Source of the DNA: Chitinophagaceae bacterium | GTDB taxonomy: Bacteria; Bacteroidota; Bacteroidia; Chitinophagales; Chitinophagaceae | DNA length: 64,000 nt | Direction of reading: 5' to 3' | Assembly: GCA_019638595.1 (NCBI GenBank) | Contig: JAHBTJ010000017.1 | Coordinates: forward strand, 1 to 64,000 | Shown: positions 52,029 through 60,876 of the stretch, one piece after another | How the letters are laid out: each line of letters begins with the position of its first letter | Position numbering within the stretch: the stretch's first letter is position 1 | Notes under the pieces: model-generated | Database searches by the model: none | Seen by the model: only the letters and a program-made list of their open reading frames with translations | What the model was told of the DNA's origin: nothing | Position numbers and translations under genes: made by a program

Positions 52029-53294
52029 ATGGTTGATGTACTATTAGGCCTCCAGTGGGGCGATGAAGGTAAAGGTAAAATTGTTGACTATTTTGCTCCT
52101 TCTTACGATGTGATTGCCCGTTTCCAGGGCGGTCCCAATGCAGGTCATACCTTGTATGTAAAAGACAAGAAGATAGTTCTGCACCAGATACCTTCAGGTA
52201 TTTTTCATAGCAATACGGTAAATCTTATTGGTAATGGAGTGGTATTGGATGCCGTAACCTTAAAAAAGGAATGTGAAACGGTAGCTTCCTTTGGTGTGGA
52301 TTATACGCAAAACCTGTATATCTCTCAAAGAACCAATCTCATACTGCCAACACACAGGGCTTTAGATAAGGCTTCTGAAACCTTAAAAGGAAACGATAAG
52401 ATCGGTTCTACATTAAAAGGTATAGGGCCGGCTTACATGGATAAAACCGGGCGCAATGCTTTGCGTGTGGGTGATATTCTCGACAAAAATTTTACCACGC
52501 AATACATCCGGCTAAGGCTTAAGCACCAGAAGCTGCTGGACAGCATGCATTTTAACGAGGATATTTCTGCCTGGGAAGATGAGTTTTTTGAAGGAATTGA
52601 GTTTATGAGAAAGTTCAAGATCGTGAACGGCGAATACTTCATCAACGAAAAGATAAGCCAGGGCAAAAAAGTGCTGGCGGAAGGTGCACAGGGAAGCATG
52701 CTGGACGTTGATTTTGGAACTTTTCCGTTCGTAACTTCTTCCAATACTATTTCTGCAGGTGTGTGTACCGGGTTGGGAGTAGCTCCTCAAAAAATAAAAG
52801 AAGTAATTGGTGTAACCAAAGCCTATTGTACAAGGGTAGGCAGCGGCCCCTTCCCTACCGAATTGCACGACGCTACAGGTGAGGAATTGCGTAAAACAGG
52901 GAACGAATTCGGTGCCACCACCGGCAGGCCAAGGCGATGCGGCTGGATTGACCTTGTAGCGCTTAAGTTTGCCTGTATGGTAAATGGCGTAACACAACTG
53001 GTTATGACCAAAGCCGATGTGCTGGACGCTTTTGCCGAATTAAAAGTTTGCGGCGCCTATAAAATAAATGGTAAGGAACAAACACAGGTACCTTACCAGA
53101 TGACCAAGGTTGATATTGAACCCGTTTACCGGTCTTTTAACGGCTGGAAACAGGATATATCCAAACTGTGTGACCCGGCGGGCCTGCCCGAAGCAATGAA
53201 ATATTATGTAGATCACATTAATAATTACCTGGGGGTAAAAGTGAGCTATATTTCTAACGGGCCTGGCAGAGACCAGATAATTCCCACCTTATAA
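52029..53294 (+). CDS. purA: adenylosuccinate synthetase
   Basis: 421 residues. The GTP loop GDEGKGK is at 11-17, followed by FQGGPNAGHT with the catalytic His41. DKIGSTLKGIGPAY and GATTGRPRRCGW are conserved substrate loops; ISNGPGRDQII closes the protein. It makes adenylosuccinate from IMP, aspartate and GTP in AMP synthesis. It is divergent from terC with a gap of about 200 bases. Confidence 0.97.
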   Translation: MVDVLLGLQWGDEGKGKIVDYFAPSYDVIARFQGGPNAGHTLYVKDKKIVLHQIPSGIFHSNTVNLIGNGVVLDAVTLKKECETVASFGVDYTQNLYISQRTNLILPTHRALDKASETLKGNDKIGSTLKGIGPAYMDKTGRNALRVGDILDKNFTTQYIRLRLKHQKLLDSMHFNEDISAWEDEFFEGIEFMRKFKIVNGEYFINEKISQGKKVLAEGAQGSMLDVDFGTFPFVTSSNTISAGVCTGLGVAPQKIKEVIGVTKAYCTRVGSGPFPTELHDATGEELRKTGNEFGATTGRPRRCGWIDLVALKFACMVNGVTQLVMTKADVLDAFAELKVCGAYKINGKEQTQVPYQMTKVDIEPVYRSFNGWKQDISKLCDPAGLPEAMKYYVDHINNYLGVKVSYISNGPGRDQIIPTL

Positions 53295-53386
53295 TTGTTG
53301 TATTGTATAACAATAAAAATTATTTTTGAAATTATTTGGCTATTTAAAAATCTCGTAGAAATTTTACGTTGTTAATTATTCAGACT

Positions 53387-53803
53387 ATGGCAAAATCTGA
53401 AAAATCAAAAAAATCAAACAGTAAGGGTGCTGCTGCTGGCGATGATCAGGAAAAACCCAAAAAGGCATCTTCCAAATCAAAAAAACAGGAGGAGGATGAC
53501 GATGAGGAGGAGGATATTGAAATGGATGAAAAACCCGCAAAGAAAGGGGCAAAGTCTTCATCGGACGATGATGACGATGATGAAGATGTGGATATAGAAG
53601 ATGACTGGGAAAAAGTAGATGAAGAGGACAACTGGGATCCCGACTTTGACGAGTTTGATATTCCCAAATCAAAATCCAAAAAAAGCCCCGGCAAAAAGGG
53701 TAAGGAGGATGACGATGACCTGGGTATTGATGATGAGTTCAAAGACATGGGGCTGTTTGATGACGGCGGTGGCGGCTTTGACGACGATGACGACGACTAC
53801 TAA
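53387..53803 (+). CDS. highly acidic low-complexity protein
   Basis: 138 residues from the ATG at 53387 (MAKSEKSKKSNSKG). The first 40 residues are Lys/Ser-rich and the rest alternates Asp/Glu runs with short basic patches (PKSKSKKSPGKKG), ending FDDDDDDY. No domain is recognised; it is probably disordered and cytoplasmic. Similar acidic tails occur on RNA-polymerase delta-like and histone-like proteins, but no folded partner domain is present. It lies 92 bases after purA and 9 bases before pabB. Confidence 0.7.
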   Translation: MAKSEKSKKSNSKGAAAGDDQEKPKKASSKSKKQEEDDDEEEDIEMDEKPAKKGAKSSSDDDDDDEDVDIEDDWEKVDEEDNWDPDFDEFDIPKSKSKKSPGKKGKEDDDDLGIDDEFKDMGLFDDGGGGFDDDDDDY

Positions 53804-53812
53804 TCATTTATT

Positions 53813-55099
53813 GTGAAACGAACTTTTCGTTCTTTTCCTGTTGATAATGCTTTAAACACAAAATGGCGGATGTTGAATTGGGCAAACCAGTTCAACATCT
53901 GTTGTTTTTTAGATAACCATCAGTACCGTCTGCCTCACCAGGAAATAGAATGCCTGGCAGGAGCCGGTGCTGTCAGTAAAATTGCCGCACCTGCCGGCAG
54001 GGCTTTTTTACAGCTTCAGCATTTTCTTGATAACAACAACGACTGGCTTTTCGGGCACCTGGCTTACGATCTTAAAAACGAAACAGAGCAACTCACTTCC
54101 GGCAACCCGGATCATATACACTTTCCCGATCTTTTGTTTTTCGTTCCCGAAGTAGTGATCATACTCAGGCAGAACGAACTCTCTGTCGGCGCTTTTCACC
54201 AGCATGAGCAGATAGCCCAAAACATTTTAAACGCCGATATTCCATTAACGGGCGCTGCCGCAAAAACCGGAGATATCCAATCAAGATTCACCCGGCAGGA
54301 ATATATAGCTACCGTGCAACAGTTACAAAAGCATATTTTGAGGGGCGATTGCTATGAAATCAATTTTTGCCAGGAATTTTATATGGAAGCGGCTGAAATT
54401 GATCCTTTACGGGTATACCAGGCTCTCGGGCAGGAATCTCCCAACCCGTTTTCTTCGTACTACCGCGTTAATAATCAATACCTGCTGTGCGCCAGCCCTG
54501 AACGGTATCTTAAAAAAAATGGCAGCACATTGATATCACAACCCATAAAAGGAACTTCCCAACGACACCGGCACAGCAAGGCGCATGATGAGCTTAGCAA
54601 ACAAGGCTTATTGAACAGCGCCAAGGACAGGGCAGAGAATATCATGACAGTAGATCTGGTGCGCAACGACCTTTCGAGAGTATGTATAGAAGGCTCTGTA
54701 AAAGTGGAAGAGCTTTTTGGCATTTACGCTTTCCCCCAGGTATACCAAATGATCTCTACCATTAGTGGCAAGCTGCCGGAAAACATACCGGTAACGGATG
54801 TATTTAAAGCTACCTTTCCCATGGGAAGCATGACCGGCGCGCCCAAGCGAAGGGTAATGGAACTGATTGAGCAATACGAAAGAACAAAACGCGGCTTGTT
54901 TTCAGGAGCCGTGGGCTATATTACCCCGGAAAAAAACATGGATTTTAACGTGGTAATACGGAGCATACTTTACAACGCGCTTACACATTACCTGTCGTTT
55001 CAAACAGGCTCCGCCATTACTTATTACAGCAATCCCGTTCAGGAGCACGAAGAATGCCTGCTGAAAGCTGCGGCCATAAAAAAAGTGCTGAATGGTTAA
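53813..55099 (+). CDS. pabB: aminodeoxychorismate synthase component I (PabB-like)
   Basis: 428 residues from a GTG. Chorismate-binding enzyme domain with the signatures GDCYEINFCQEF, QPIKGTSQR, KDRAENIMTVDLVRNDLSRV and PMGSMTGAPKRRVMELI; the PIKGT and DLVRND motifs are typical of PabB/TrpE. It makes aminodeoxychorismate for folate, with a separate glutaminase. No pabA or pabC is adjacent. Confidence 0.92.
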   Translation: MKRTFRSFPVDNALNTKWRMLNWANQFNICCFLDNHQYRLPHQEIECLAGAGAVSKIAAPAGRAFLQLQHFLDNNNDWLFGHLAYDLKNETEQLTSGNPDHIHFPDLLFFVPEVVIILRQNELSVGAFHQHEQIAQNILNADIPLTGAAAKTGDIQSRFTRQEYIATVQQLQKHILRGDCYEINFCQEFYMEAAEIDPLRVYQALGQESPNPFSSYYRVNNQYLLCASPERYLKKNGSTLISQPIKGTSQRHRHSKAHDELSKQGLLNSAKDRAENIMTVDLVRNDLSRVCIEGSVKVEELFGIYAFPQVYQMISTISGKLPENIPVTDVFKATFPMGSMTGAPKRRVMELIEQYERTKRGLFSGAVGYITPEKNMDFNVVIRSILYNALTHYLSFQTGSAITYYSNPVQEHEECLLKAAAIKKVLNG

Positions 55100-55135
55100 T
55101 TCAGCACTGTACGGTTATGATCGTGAAAAATACGT

Positions 55136-56326
55136 TTATATTATTTTCTTCCTGGCCCTGCCATCTTCACCAATAGTAGCCGCTTTAGGCTTGCTCAACT
55201 GAATAGCATCGGGATACTGCTCCTTATTTTCGGCGCTGATGATGCTTATGTTTTCATTTAATAAAGCCTGGATGGATTCGGCCAGTATGTCCTGCCTTTG
55301 GGCATTGAACTGTTCCATTTTGTCTTTCGGCAATCTTAAATCATACCCGTTCACCGCTACTTCCTTATCAAAACCCGGGTTATAACTATCAAAAGTAAGC
55401 TGTTCCATTCCCAGCATTTTAGCCATTACAGCGCTCCGGTATTTACCTGTAATACGCAGCTCAGCCGCGTTATTGATCTCATCCTGCGAAAGCTTGTCTA
55501 CATTCAGCAGCCCCATTGCAGATTCAGCAGCCTTACAATCAAAGAAATAGCGGGCCGCAATGAATTTTTTAACATGCGCTCTTGATTCGGCAGGCAAATG
55601 ATACTGGAGCTTCCAGAAATCACGGCTATTGCTTTTTTTGATGGCATATTCTACTCTTGAAGCGCCACAATTATATGCAGCTATAACCAGCAACCAGTCA
55701 TCGAACTGCCTGTACAATACCTTAAGATATTTGGCGGCCGCTACCGTACTTTTAGCCAGGTCGCGCCTTTCATCCCTATGTTTGTTAATGGTAAGCCCCA
55801 TCAACCGCCCGGTGGGAGCCATAAACTGCCAGGGACCAACTGCTCCTTTATTGGATACAGCCCCGTTATGCATTTCAGACTCAATAATAGCAAGATATTT
55901 AAGATGCAGGGGCAATTCATATTTCATCATCACATTGTCTATCAATGTGAACTGACGGGTAAATTTGGTGTGGATGCGTTCGAGCTTTTGCTCATTTTTT
56001 TTCTGGTATGCCTGAACAAATGATATGGATAAAGGATGTAATTGCTTAAACAGCTCCTGTTTTGCTGCCAGCACCGGATTTGCTGCCAGTGCATCTCCTG
56101 CCCGGGCGGCAGTATTTTCCATTGCCAGGTCCCTGTTGTCTGCCTGTTCAGCGGTAATAGCCGGTGAACTAACGGCAGCTGCTATCACTATTTCCGGTGT
56201 AGCAATGCTGGTATCAGCGTCTTTCTTTTGGGCATCGAAGTTATCCTGCGCTTTAGCCTCTCCAACAAATGAAAAGCACACAAGAACAATGAAACAACCA
56301 AAACCTTTTAAAATCATCTTTTGCAT
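55136..56326 (-). CDS. lytic transglycosylase (MltD-like)
   Basis: 396 residues with a signal peptide (to about residue 26, EAKAQ). The SLT domain (about 120-260) shows the catalytic glutamate in LAIIESEMHNGAVS, then GAVGPWQFMAPTGRLMGL and AAYNCGASRVEYAI. It cleaves peptidoglycan in the periplasm. The usual LysM repeats of MltD are absent; the C-terminal 140 residues have no clear domain. Confidence 0.9.
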   Translation of the reverse strand: MQKMILKGFGCFIVLVCFSFVGEAKAQDNFDAQKKDADTSIATPEIVIAAAVSSPAITAEQADNRDLAMENTAARAGDALAANPVLAAKQELFKQLHPLSISFVQAYQKKNEQKLERIHTKFTRQFTLIDNVMMKYELPLHLKYLAIIESEMHNGAVSNKGAVGPWQFMAPTGRLMGLTINKHRDERRDLAKSTVAAAKYLKVLYRQFDDWLLVIAAYNCGASRVEYAIKKSNSRDFWKLQYHLPAESRAHVKKFIAARYFFDCKAAESAMGLLNVDKLSQDEINNAAELRITGKYRSAVMAKMLGMEQLTFDSYNPGFDKEVAVNGYDLRLPKDKMEQFNAQRQDILAESIQALLNENISIISAENKEQYPDAIQLSKPKAATIGEDGRARKKII

Positions 56327-56600
56327 AAACTCAATTTTTTGGTTTGCTCCCGTTTTGCAATAATGGTTCCAAAAAGGGAGGCTACAAAATAATTGGTTGA
56401 TTCACAGGGGGTACGGAAATACTAAATGTTTGTGAAGGTTATTTGCAAAGGATTGGAGGGTGAGGACAAAAGTAGGTTGCGAAAACCGGACGGCATAGTA
56501 ATGTGCGAAAATTATGCCATGATCTTTGGTAAAATCAAGTTTTTTCGCACAAAAACAAGACAAGATGACATAAAAAGGAAAGATAACACGCCAGGTTGGC

Positions 56601-57191
56601 TTAAAGATACTTAACAGAAGATACAGAACGGTGGATATCGAACCCAATAGCGGATCCTATTTTCTTTAAAGCAAGCGTCATTTGGTTTTCTACTGTTTTA
56701 ACAGACAGGTTAAGCAATTCGGCCACCTCCCTGTACTTTAGCCCTTCTTCCTTTACCAGTTTAAAAATAAGCCTGCAGCGCGATGGCAAGCTTTGTACAG
56801 CCTCATGCACCCGGGCTATCATTTCGGCTGTGATCATCATTTGTTCAGGATCGAAATAAATACTGTTCAGCTCTACCCAATAATCCTCTGCCGGCAGGTT
56901 ATTCAATCCCTTTTGCTTTTTAATATAATTGAGCGCCACATTCCTGGTGCTGGTAAAAAGGTACAACTTAAGGTTGCCGATCGTATGCAATGAGCTTCTT
57001 TTTTGCCATATTTTAATGAATACGTCCGATACCACTTCCTCAGCAAGCTGCTTCGATTTGAGGAAAGAGAATGCGAATTGCCTCAGCGATTGATAAAACA
57101 AAACAAACAGGTCGTTATACGCCTGCTGATCGTTATCAACCGCTATTTTTTCCTGGAGTATAAGTATATATCGTTTATCATGGTTATTCAT
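56601..57191 (-). CDS. ECF RNA polymerase sigma factor
   Basis: 196 residues from the ATG at 57191 (MNNHDKRYILILQEK). Region 2 includes LAEEVVSDVFIKIWQKR and the Bacteroidota-type LYLFTSTRNVALNYIKKQKG; region 4 reads LKYREVAELLNLSVKTVENQM. This group normally acts with a FecR anti-sigma factor and a SusC-type receptor, but none is encoded beside it here, so it is an orphan. It is 275 bases upstream of the lytic transglycosylase on the same strand. Confidence 0.93.
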   Translation of the reverse strand: MNNHDKRYILILQEKIAVDNDQQAYNDLFVLFYQSLRQFAFSFLKSKQLAEEVVSDVFIKIWQKRSSLHTIGNLKLYLFTSTRNVALNYIKKQKGLNNLPAEDYWVELNSIYFDPEQMMITAEMIARVHEAVQSLPSRCRLIFKLVKEEGLKYREVAELLNLSVKTVENQMTLALKKIGSAIGFDIHRSVSSVKYL

Positions 57192-57414
57192 AAGGTGCAA
57201 TCCTCTATAACAACTGCAAACTACATTTTTTAACACAAAATATAATATTATGGAAAGAGTAGTTTGTAATGAAATAAGCTGCCTGAAGAAAAATTATTCG
57301 GAATGATGTTTTTTTCTACCTTTGCACTCCGCAAAAGAAACCTGGCAGGTTTCCGTTGCCGAAAACAACCAAGTTCTTTCACTTTATTTATACTATTTCC
57401 CCCGTATGGGGAAC

Positions 57415-57488
57415 GGACCCTTAGCTCAGCCGGTTAGAGCATCTGACTCATAATCAGAGGGTCGCTGGTTCGAGCCCAGCAGGGTCCA
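57415..57488 (+). tRNA. tRNA with CAT anticodon (probably tRNA-Ile2, possibly Met)
   Basis: 74 bases: acceptor GGACCCT pairs with AGGGTCC, D arm TAGCTCAGCCGGTTAGAGC, anticodon arm TCTGA-CTCATAA-TCAGA, T arm GCTGGTTCGAGCCCAGC, discriminator A, CCA not encoded. The anticodon is CAT; the overall sequence resembles isoleucine tRNAs whose C34 becomes lysidine, but methionine cannot be excluded without a comparison. Confidence 0.9.
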
Positions 57489-57647
57489 CTTAAAGGGTCG
57501 CCCCGATTCGGTCGGAGGCAGGATCCGCAGAAGAGCGTGTTTTCCCAACAGAAAGCAACTCGTTTTCGGCTGCATGCCGGTGTTTATATACCCTCTTTAA
57601 CCTTTTATTAACCTGGTGCAGGATACATTTGTCACTCAATTAAAATT

Positions 57648-58379
57648 ATGAAGCGTTTATTACTGATCATTTCATTGATAGTATGTGGTAATTTTTTATT
57701 CGCTCAAACCGAAACTGACAGCGTGGTAACCGTTCCTACCGCCAAAAAGTGGAGTAAGGATCAGTTGTCGCGCCGGGCTGCTGATCATTTTATGCTTCAA
57801 TTGGGCTATCATGGCTGGTCAGGCGCTCCGGATACCCTCAGAACCGGGGGGCTGAGCCGCACTTTCAATGTTCATTTTATGTTCGACTTCCCTTTTAAGT
57901 CCGATGCACGTTTTAGCGCCGCCCTGGGGTTGGGACTGGGAACAGACAATATCTTTTTCAAACAAACCACGCTCGATTTAAGAAAATACCCTTTAAGTTT
58001 CGCCCACGATACAGTTACTCAATACAAGCGGTACAAACTGGCTACAAGCTATCTTGAAGTTCCCCTGGAGCTCCGGTTCGCTTCAAATCCGGCCAACTAT
58101 AATAAAACCTTTAAAGCCGCACTGGGCATAAAAGTAGGTACGATGATAGACGCACACACCAAAGCAAAGTTTACCAGAGACCGCGAGGGATATGGAGGGT
58201 ACAGCGCCCGCCAGAAAGACCGCAGGAACTTTAACAGCACCCGCCTGGCAGGTACTTTAAGGGTGGGATATGGTCCGTTTTCAGTGTTCGGTACCTACCA
58301 GTTCAATGAATTTATACGCGAAGGCGCCGGCCCCGAAGTGCGGCCCTATACAATCGGCATAGCGTTAAGCGGCTTATAA
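57648..58379 (+). CDS. outer-membrane beta-barrel protein
   Basis: 243 residues with a signal peptide (to about residue 20, FLFAQ). The rest is alternating beta strands typical of an 8-10-strand outer membrane barrel (FMLQLGYHGWSG, SYLEVPLELRFASNP, LRVGYGPFSVFGTYQF), with the short C-terminal ending IGIALSGL. No function can be assigned. It is a single gene between the tRNA and hflX. Confidence 0.8.
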   Translation: MKRLLLIISLIVCGNFLFAQTETDSVVTVPTAKKWSKDQLSRRAADHFMLQLGYHGWSGAPDTLRTGGLSRTFNVHFMFDFPFKSDARFSAALGLGLGTDNIFFKQTTLDLRKYPLSFAHDTVTQYKRYKLATSYLEVPLELRFASNPANYNKTFKAALGIKVGTMIDAHTKAKFTRDREGYGGYSARQKDRRNFNSTRLAGTLRVGYGPFSVFGTYQFNEFIREGAGPEVRPYTIGIALSGL

Positions 58380-58408
58380 GTTAATTGTATGATCATTTAT
58401 ACAACAAA

Positions 58409-58434
58409 ACGGATGCATGGATGCATCCGTTTTT
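58409..58434 (+). terminator. rho-independent terminator after the barrel gene
   Basis: ACGGATGCAT-GG-ATGCATCCGT forms a perfect 10-bp stem followed by TTTTTATTT, 30 bases after the stop codon. Confidence 0.8.
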
Positions 58435-58478
58435 ATTTACGCAAAGTTTACCTTTGCCTTTTTTAAAATGCATACGTT

Positions 58479-59672
58479 TTGATTGATAAGAAAAGTAAAT
58501 TTTCAAAAGAGGAAAAAGCGATCCTGGTGGGCCTGGTACACAAGCAGCAAACAGAACAGCAGCTAAAAGAATACCTTCATGAGCTTGCTTTTTTGGCTGA
58601 AACCGCCGGCGCAAAAACGGTGAAAACCTTTTTTCAGAAGCTTCCGCACCCCGACAGTAAAACCTTTATAGGAAAAGGAAAGCTGGAAGAGATCGCGGCT
58701 TATATTGCCGGTAAGGAAGATATTGAAGTAGCCATTTTCGACGACGAATTAACCGGTGCGCAGATCAGCAATATTGAAAAGGCGCTGAATGTAAAGGTAA
58801 TTGACCGCAGCGATCTGATACTGGACATTTTTGCCAACAGGGCGAAAACTGCGCAGGCCAAGGCGCAGGTGGAACTTGCTCAATACCAATATATTTTACC
58901 CCGCCTCCGGGGCATGTGGAAGCACCTTGAAAGGCTGGGGGGCGGCATTGGTACCAGGGGACCCGGTGAAACTGAAATTGAAACCGACAGACGTATTGTG
59001 CGCGATAAGATAGCATTGCTGCGCAAACGGCTGGTTGAAATAGACAAACAGGCTTATACCCAACGGAAAGACCGCGGCGAATTTATTCGCGTAGCACTGG
59101 TTGGTTATACCAATGTGGGTAAATCCACCTTAATGAATGTATTGAGCAAAAGTGAAGTGTTTGCCGAAAACAAGCTGTTTGCAACGCTGGATACCACCAC
59201 ACGCAAAGTGGTTTTTAATAATACGCCTTTTCTACTGAGCGATACGGTTGGTTTCATCCGCAAACTGCCGCACCACCTGGTTGAAAGCTTTAAAAGCACA
59301 CTGGATGAAGTAAAGGAAAGCGATATTTTGTTGCATGTAATTGATATATCACATCCCCAATATGAAGACCAGATGGCGGTTGTAAATAAAACGCTGCAGG
59401 AGCTGAGTTGTCATAACAAGCCCGTTATATACATTTTCAACAAAATGGATCTGTATGTAAAAAACACCTTCGACGAATGGCTGGAAGGGGATACGAAGCA
59501 ACAGTTGTTACAAGAGCTGAAAGAACGCTGGACCAACGAAACACAGGGAAACTGCATTTTTATTTCCGCTACCGAAAAACAGAATATTGATGAGCTGAGA
59601 AATACACTTATCAGCAAAATAAGGGAACTCTACAGAATACGGTACCCTTATAAAACAGAGTTCCTGTATTAA
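58479..59672 (+). CDS. hflX: ribosome-associated GTPase HflX
   Basis: 397 residues from a TTG start (no ATG fits; the codon is followed by IDKKSKFSKEEKAILVGLV). The N-terminal HflX domain has FIGKGKLEEIAAY and DDELTGAQISNIE; then GGIGTRGPGETEIETDRR, and the G domain with GYTNVGKST, LDTTTRK, DTVGFIRKLPHHLVESF and FNKMDL. It splits stalled or hibernating ribosomes. Confidence 0.95.
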   Translation: MIDKKSKFSKEEKAILVGLVHKQQTEQQLKEYLHELAFLAETAGAKTVKTFFQKLPHPDSKTFIGKGKLEEIAAYIAGKEDIEVAIFDDELTGAQISNIEKALNVKVIDRSDLILDIFANRAKTAQAKAQVELAQYQYILPRLRGMWKHLERLGGGIGTRGPGETEIETDRRIVRDKIALLRKRLVEIDKQAYTQRKDRGEFIRVALVGYTNVGKSTLMNVLSKSEVFAENKLFATLDTTTRKVVFNNTPFLLSDTVGFIRKLPHHLVESFKSTLDEVKESDILLHVIDISHPQYEDQMAVVNKTLQELSCHNKPVIYIFNKMDLYVKNTFDEWLEGDTKQQLLQELKERWTNETQGNCIFISATEKQNIDELRNTLISKIRELYRIRYPYKTEFLY

Positions 59673-59747
59673 AGATTTTTTTATTTAAAAGTACATAAGC
59701 AGGAAGGAGCTCTGTTGGTATAATGCATTATAATCTTACATATTCCT

Positions 59748-60104
59748 ATGGCTAAGGAGCAATACAACTGGATCAAAATAGCGGAACATATCAATGAAAT
59801 AGCTTTTGCCGGCAATCACCTGGCCGTTGCGGAAGCAAAGGGTAAAAAAATTTGCCTGGGCAGGCACGAAGGTGCGTATTTTGCTTTCGCGTATAAATGC
59901 CCGCATGCGGGAGGAATACTGGCAGACGGGTATATAGATGCGTTGGGAAATGTTGTATGCCCCGTGCACCGTTATAAATTCAACATGCAGAACGGGCGTA
60001 ATATAAGCGGCGAAGGCTATTATCTTAAAACATGGCCGGTAGAAGTAAGAGAGGAAGGCGTTTTTGTAGGAATGGAAGCCTCGCACGGATTATTTAGCTG
60101 GTAA
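59748..60104 (+). CDS. small Rieske [2Fe-2S] protein
   Basis: 118 residues forming one Rieske domain. Cluster ligands are in CPHAGG (Cys and His) and CPVHRYKF (Cys and His), with 17 residues between the boxes. No membrane helix or signal peptide, so it is a cytoplasmic ferredoxin-type Rieske protein, as in nitrite reductase small subunits or dioxygenase ferredoxins. It follows hflX by about 75 bases. No oxygenase partner is nearby. Confidence 0.9.
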   Translation: MAKEQYNWIKIAEHINEIAFAGNHLAVAEAKGKKICLGRHEGAYFAFAYKCPHAGGILADGYIDALGNVVCPVHRYKFNMQNGRNISGEGYYLKTWPVEVREEGVFVGMEASHGLFSW

Positions 60105-60117
60105 CGATCGCCTGCTT

Positions 60118-60870
60118 TTATTTCCTCAGCCTGTTCTTTTTCTTAAAATCTTCAAAACAGTCCAGGATGTACATACCCAGCTCGGCGTCGTTTAACGATG
60201 ATACCCAATCGTATTCGGGGCGGTAATATTTCATAAAGGCATCCATTTCTTCCTCATCATATAAAAAAGTAAGCTTGCGCACAAACGTTTTATTGAACCG
60301 GTAATCAATATACTTTTCCTGCTCCTCTTTTATCAGCCACCTCTGTAAGAACTTCATATTCTGGTTTTGCCTGAACCGGAAAACGTTGATCAGCTCATTA
60401 AGATCAAGCCCTACCCCCGGGCCCACACTGCCGCCTCCCGGTGAAAGACTGGATATACGCAAGCCGGGAGAACGGTAGTTGAACGCTTTTTCATATTCTT
60501 TGCGGTTTTGCAGAGAGTCGAACCTGTAATTGGGTTTACGCACCGAAATGCCGGGTAGCTCAACCGCAGCGATCATAATGGAAATATCAAAAGCCGCAGG
60601 ATTTTGCATAGTTGCAACCGCGTATTTTGGAGTAGCTTTTCCCAGGTAAGAAAACCAAATAGAATCACCCGTTTGTACACGCACCCTGTATGCGCCCAGC
60701 GAATCGGTCATAGTGCCATAACCGGATGTAGTAAGCACGCTTACTGCAGGTAACGCGTATTTTTGGGTAATATCATATACCGTGCCCTGTACTTCCTGCC
60801 CCCGGCAAACAGTACCGGTAATACAGATCAGCAAAGCCACTGCAAATGATATGAGGGTATTCTTCAACAT
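60118..60870 (-). CDS. exported protein with carboxypeptidase-regulatory-like domain
   Basis: 250 residues with a signal peptide (to about residue 24). Residues 26-105 form a CarboxypepD_reg-like beta-sandwich (VQGTVYDITQKYALPAVSVLT, DSLGAYRVRVQTGD). The remaining half is charged and helical (FLQRWLIKEEQEKYIDYRFN). The pattern is widespread in Bacteroidota and without known function. It ends the minus-strand pair with the FGGY kinase, 6 bases apart. Confidence 0.82.
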   Translation of the reverse strand: MLKNTLISFAVALLICITGTVCRGQEVQGTVYDITQKYALPAVSVLTTSGYGTMTDSLGAYRVRVQTGDSIWFSYLGKATPKYAVATMQNPAAFDISIMIAAVELPGISVRKPNYRFDSLQNRKEYEKAFNYRSPGLRISSLSPGGGSVGPGVGLDLNELINVFRFRQNQNMKFLQRWLIKEEQEKYIDYRFNKTFVRKLTFLYDEEEMDAFMKYYRPEYDWVSSLNDAELGMYILDCFEDFKKKNRLRK

Positions 60871-60876
60871 TCCTTT

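Noticed and set aside
53400-53800. Simple-sequence repeats (GATGAC-type) as a possible microsatellite or CRISPR-like array
   Set aside because: They are in-frame acidic codons of a single open frame without regular spacers.
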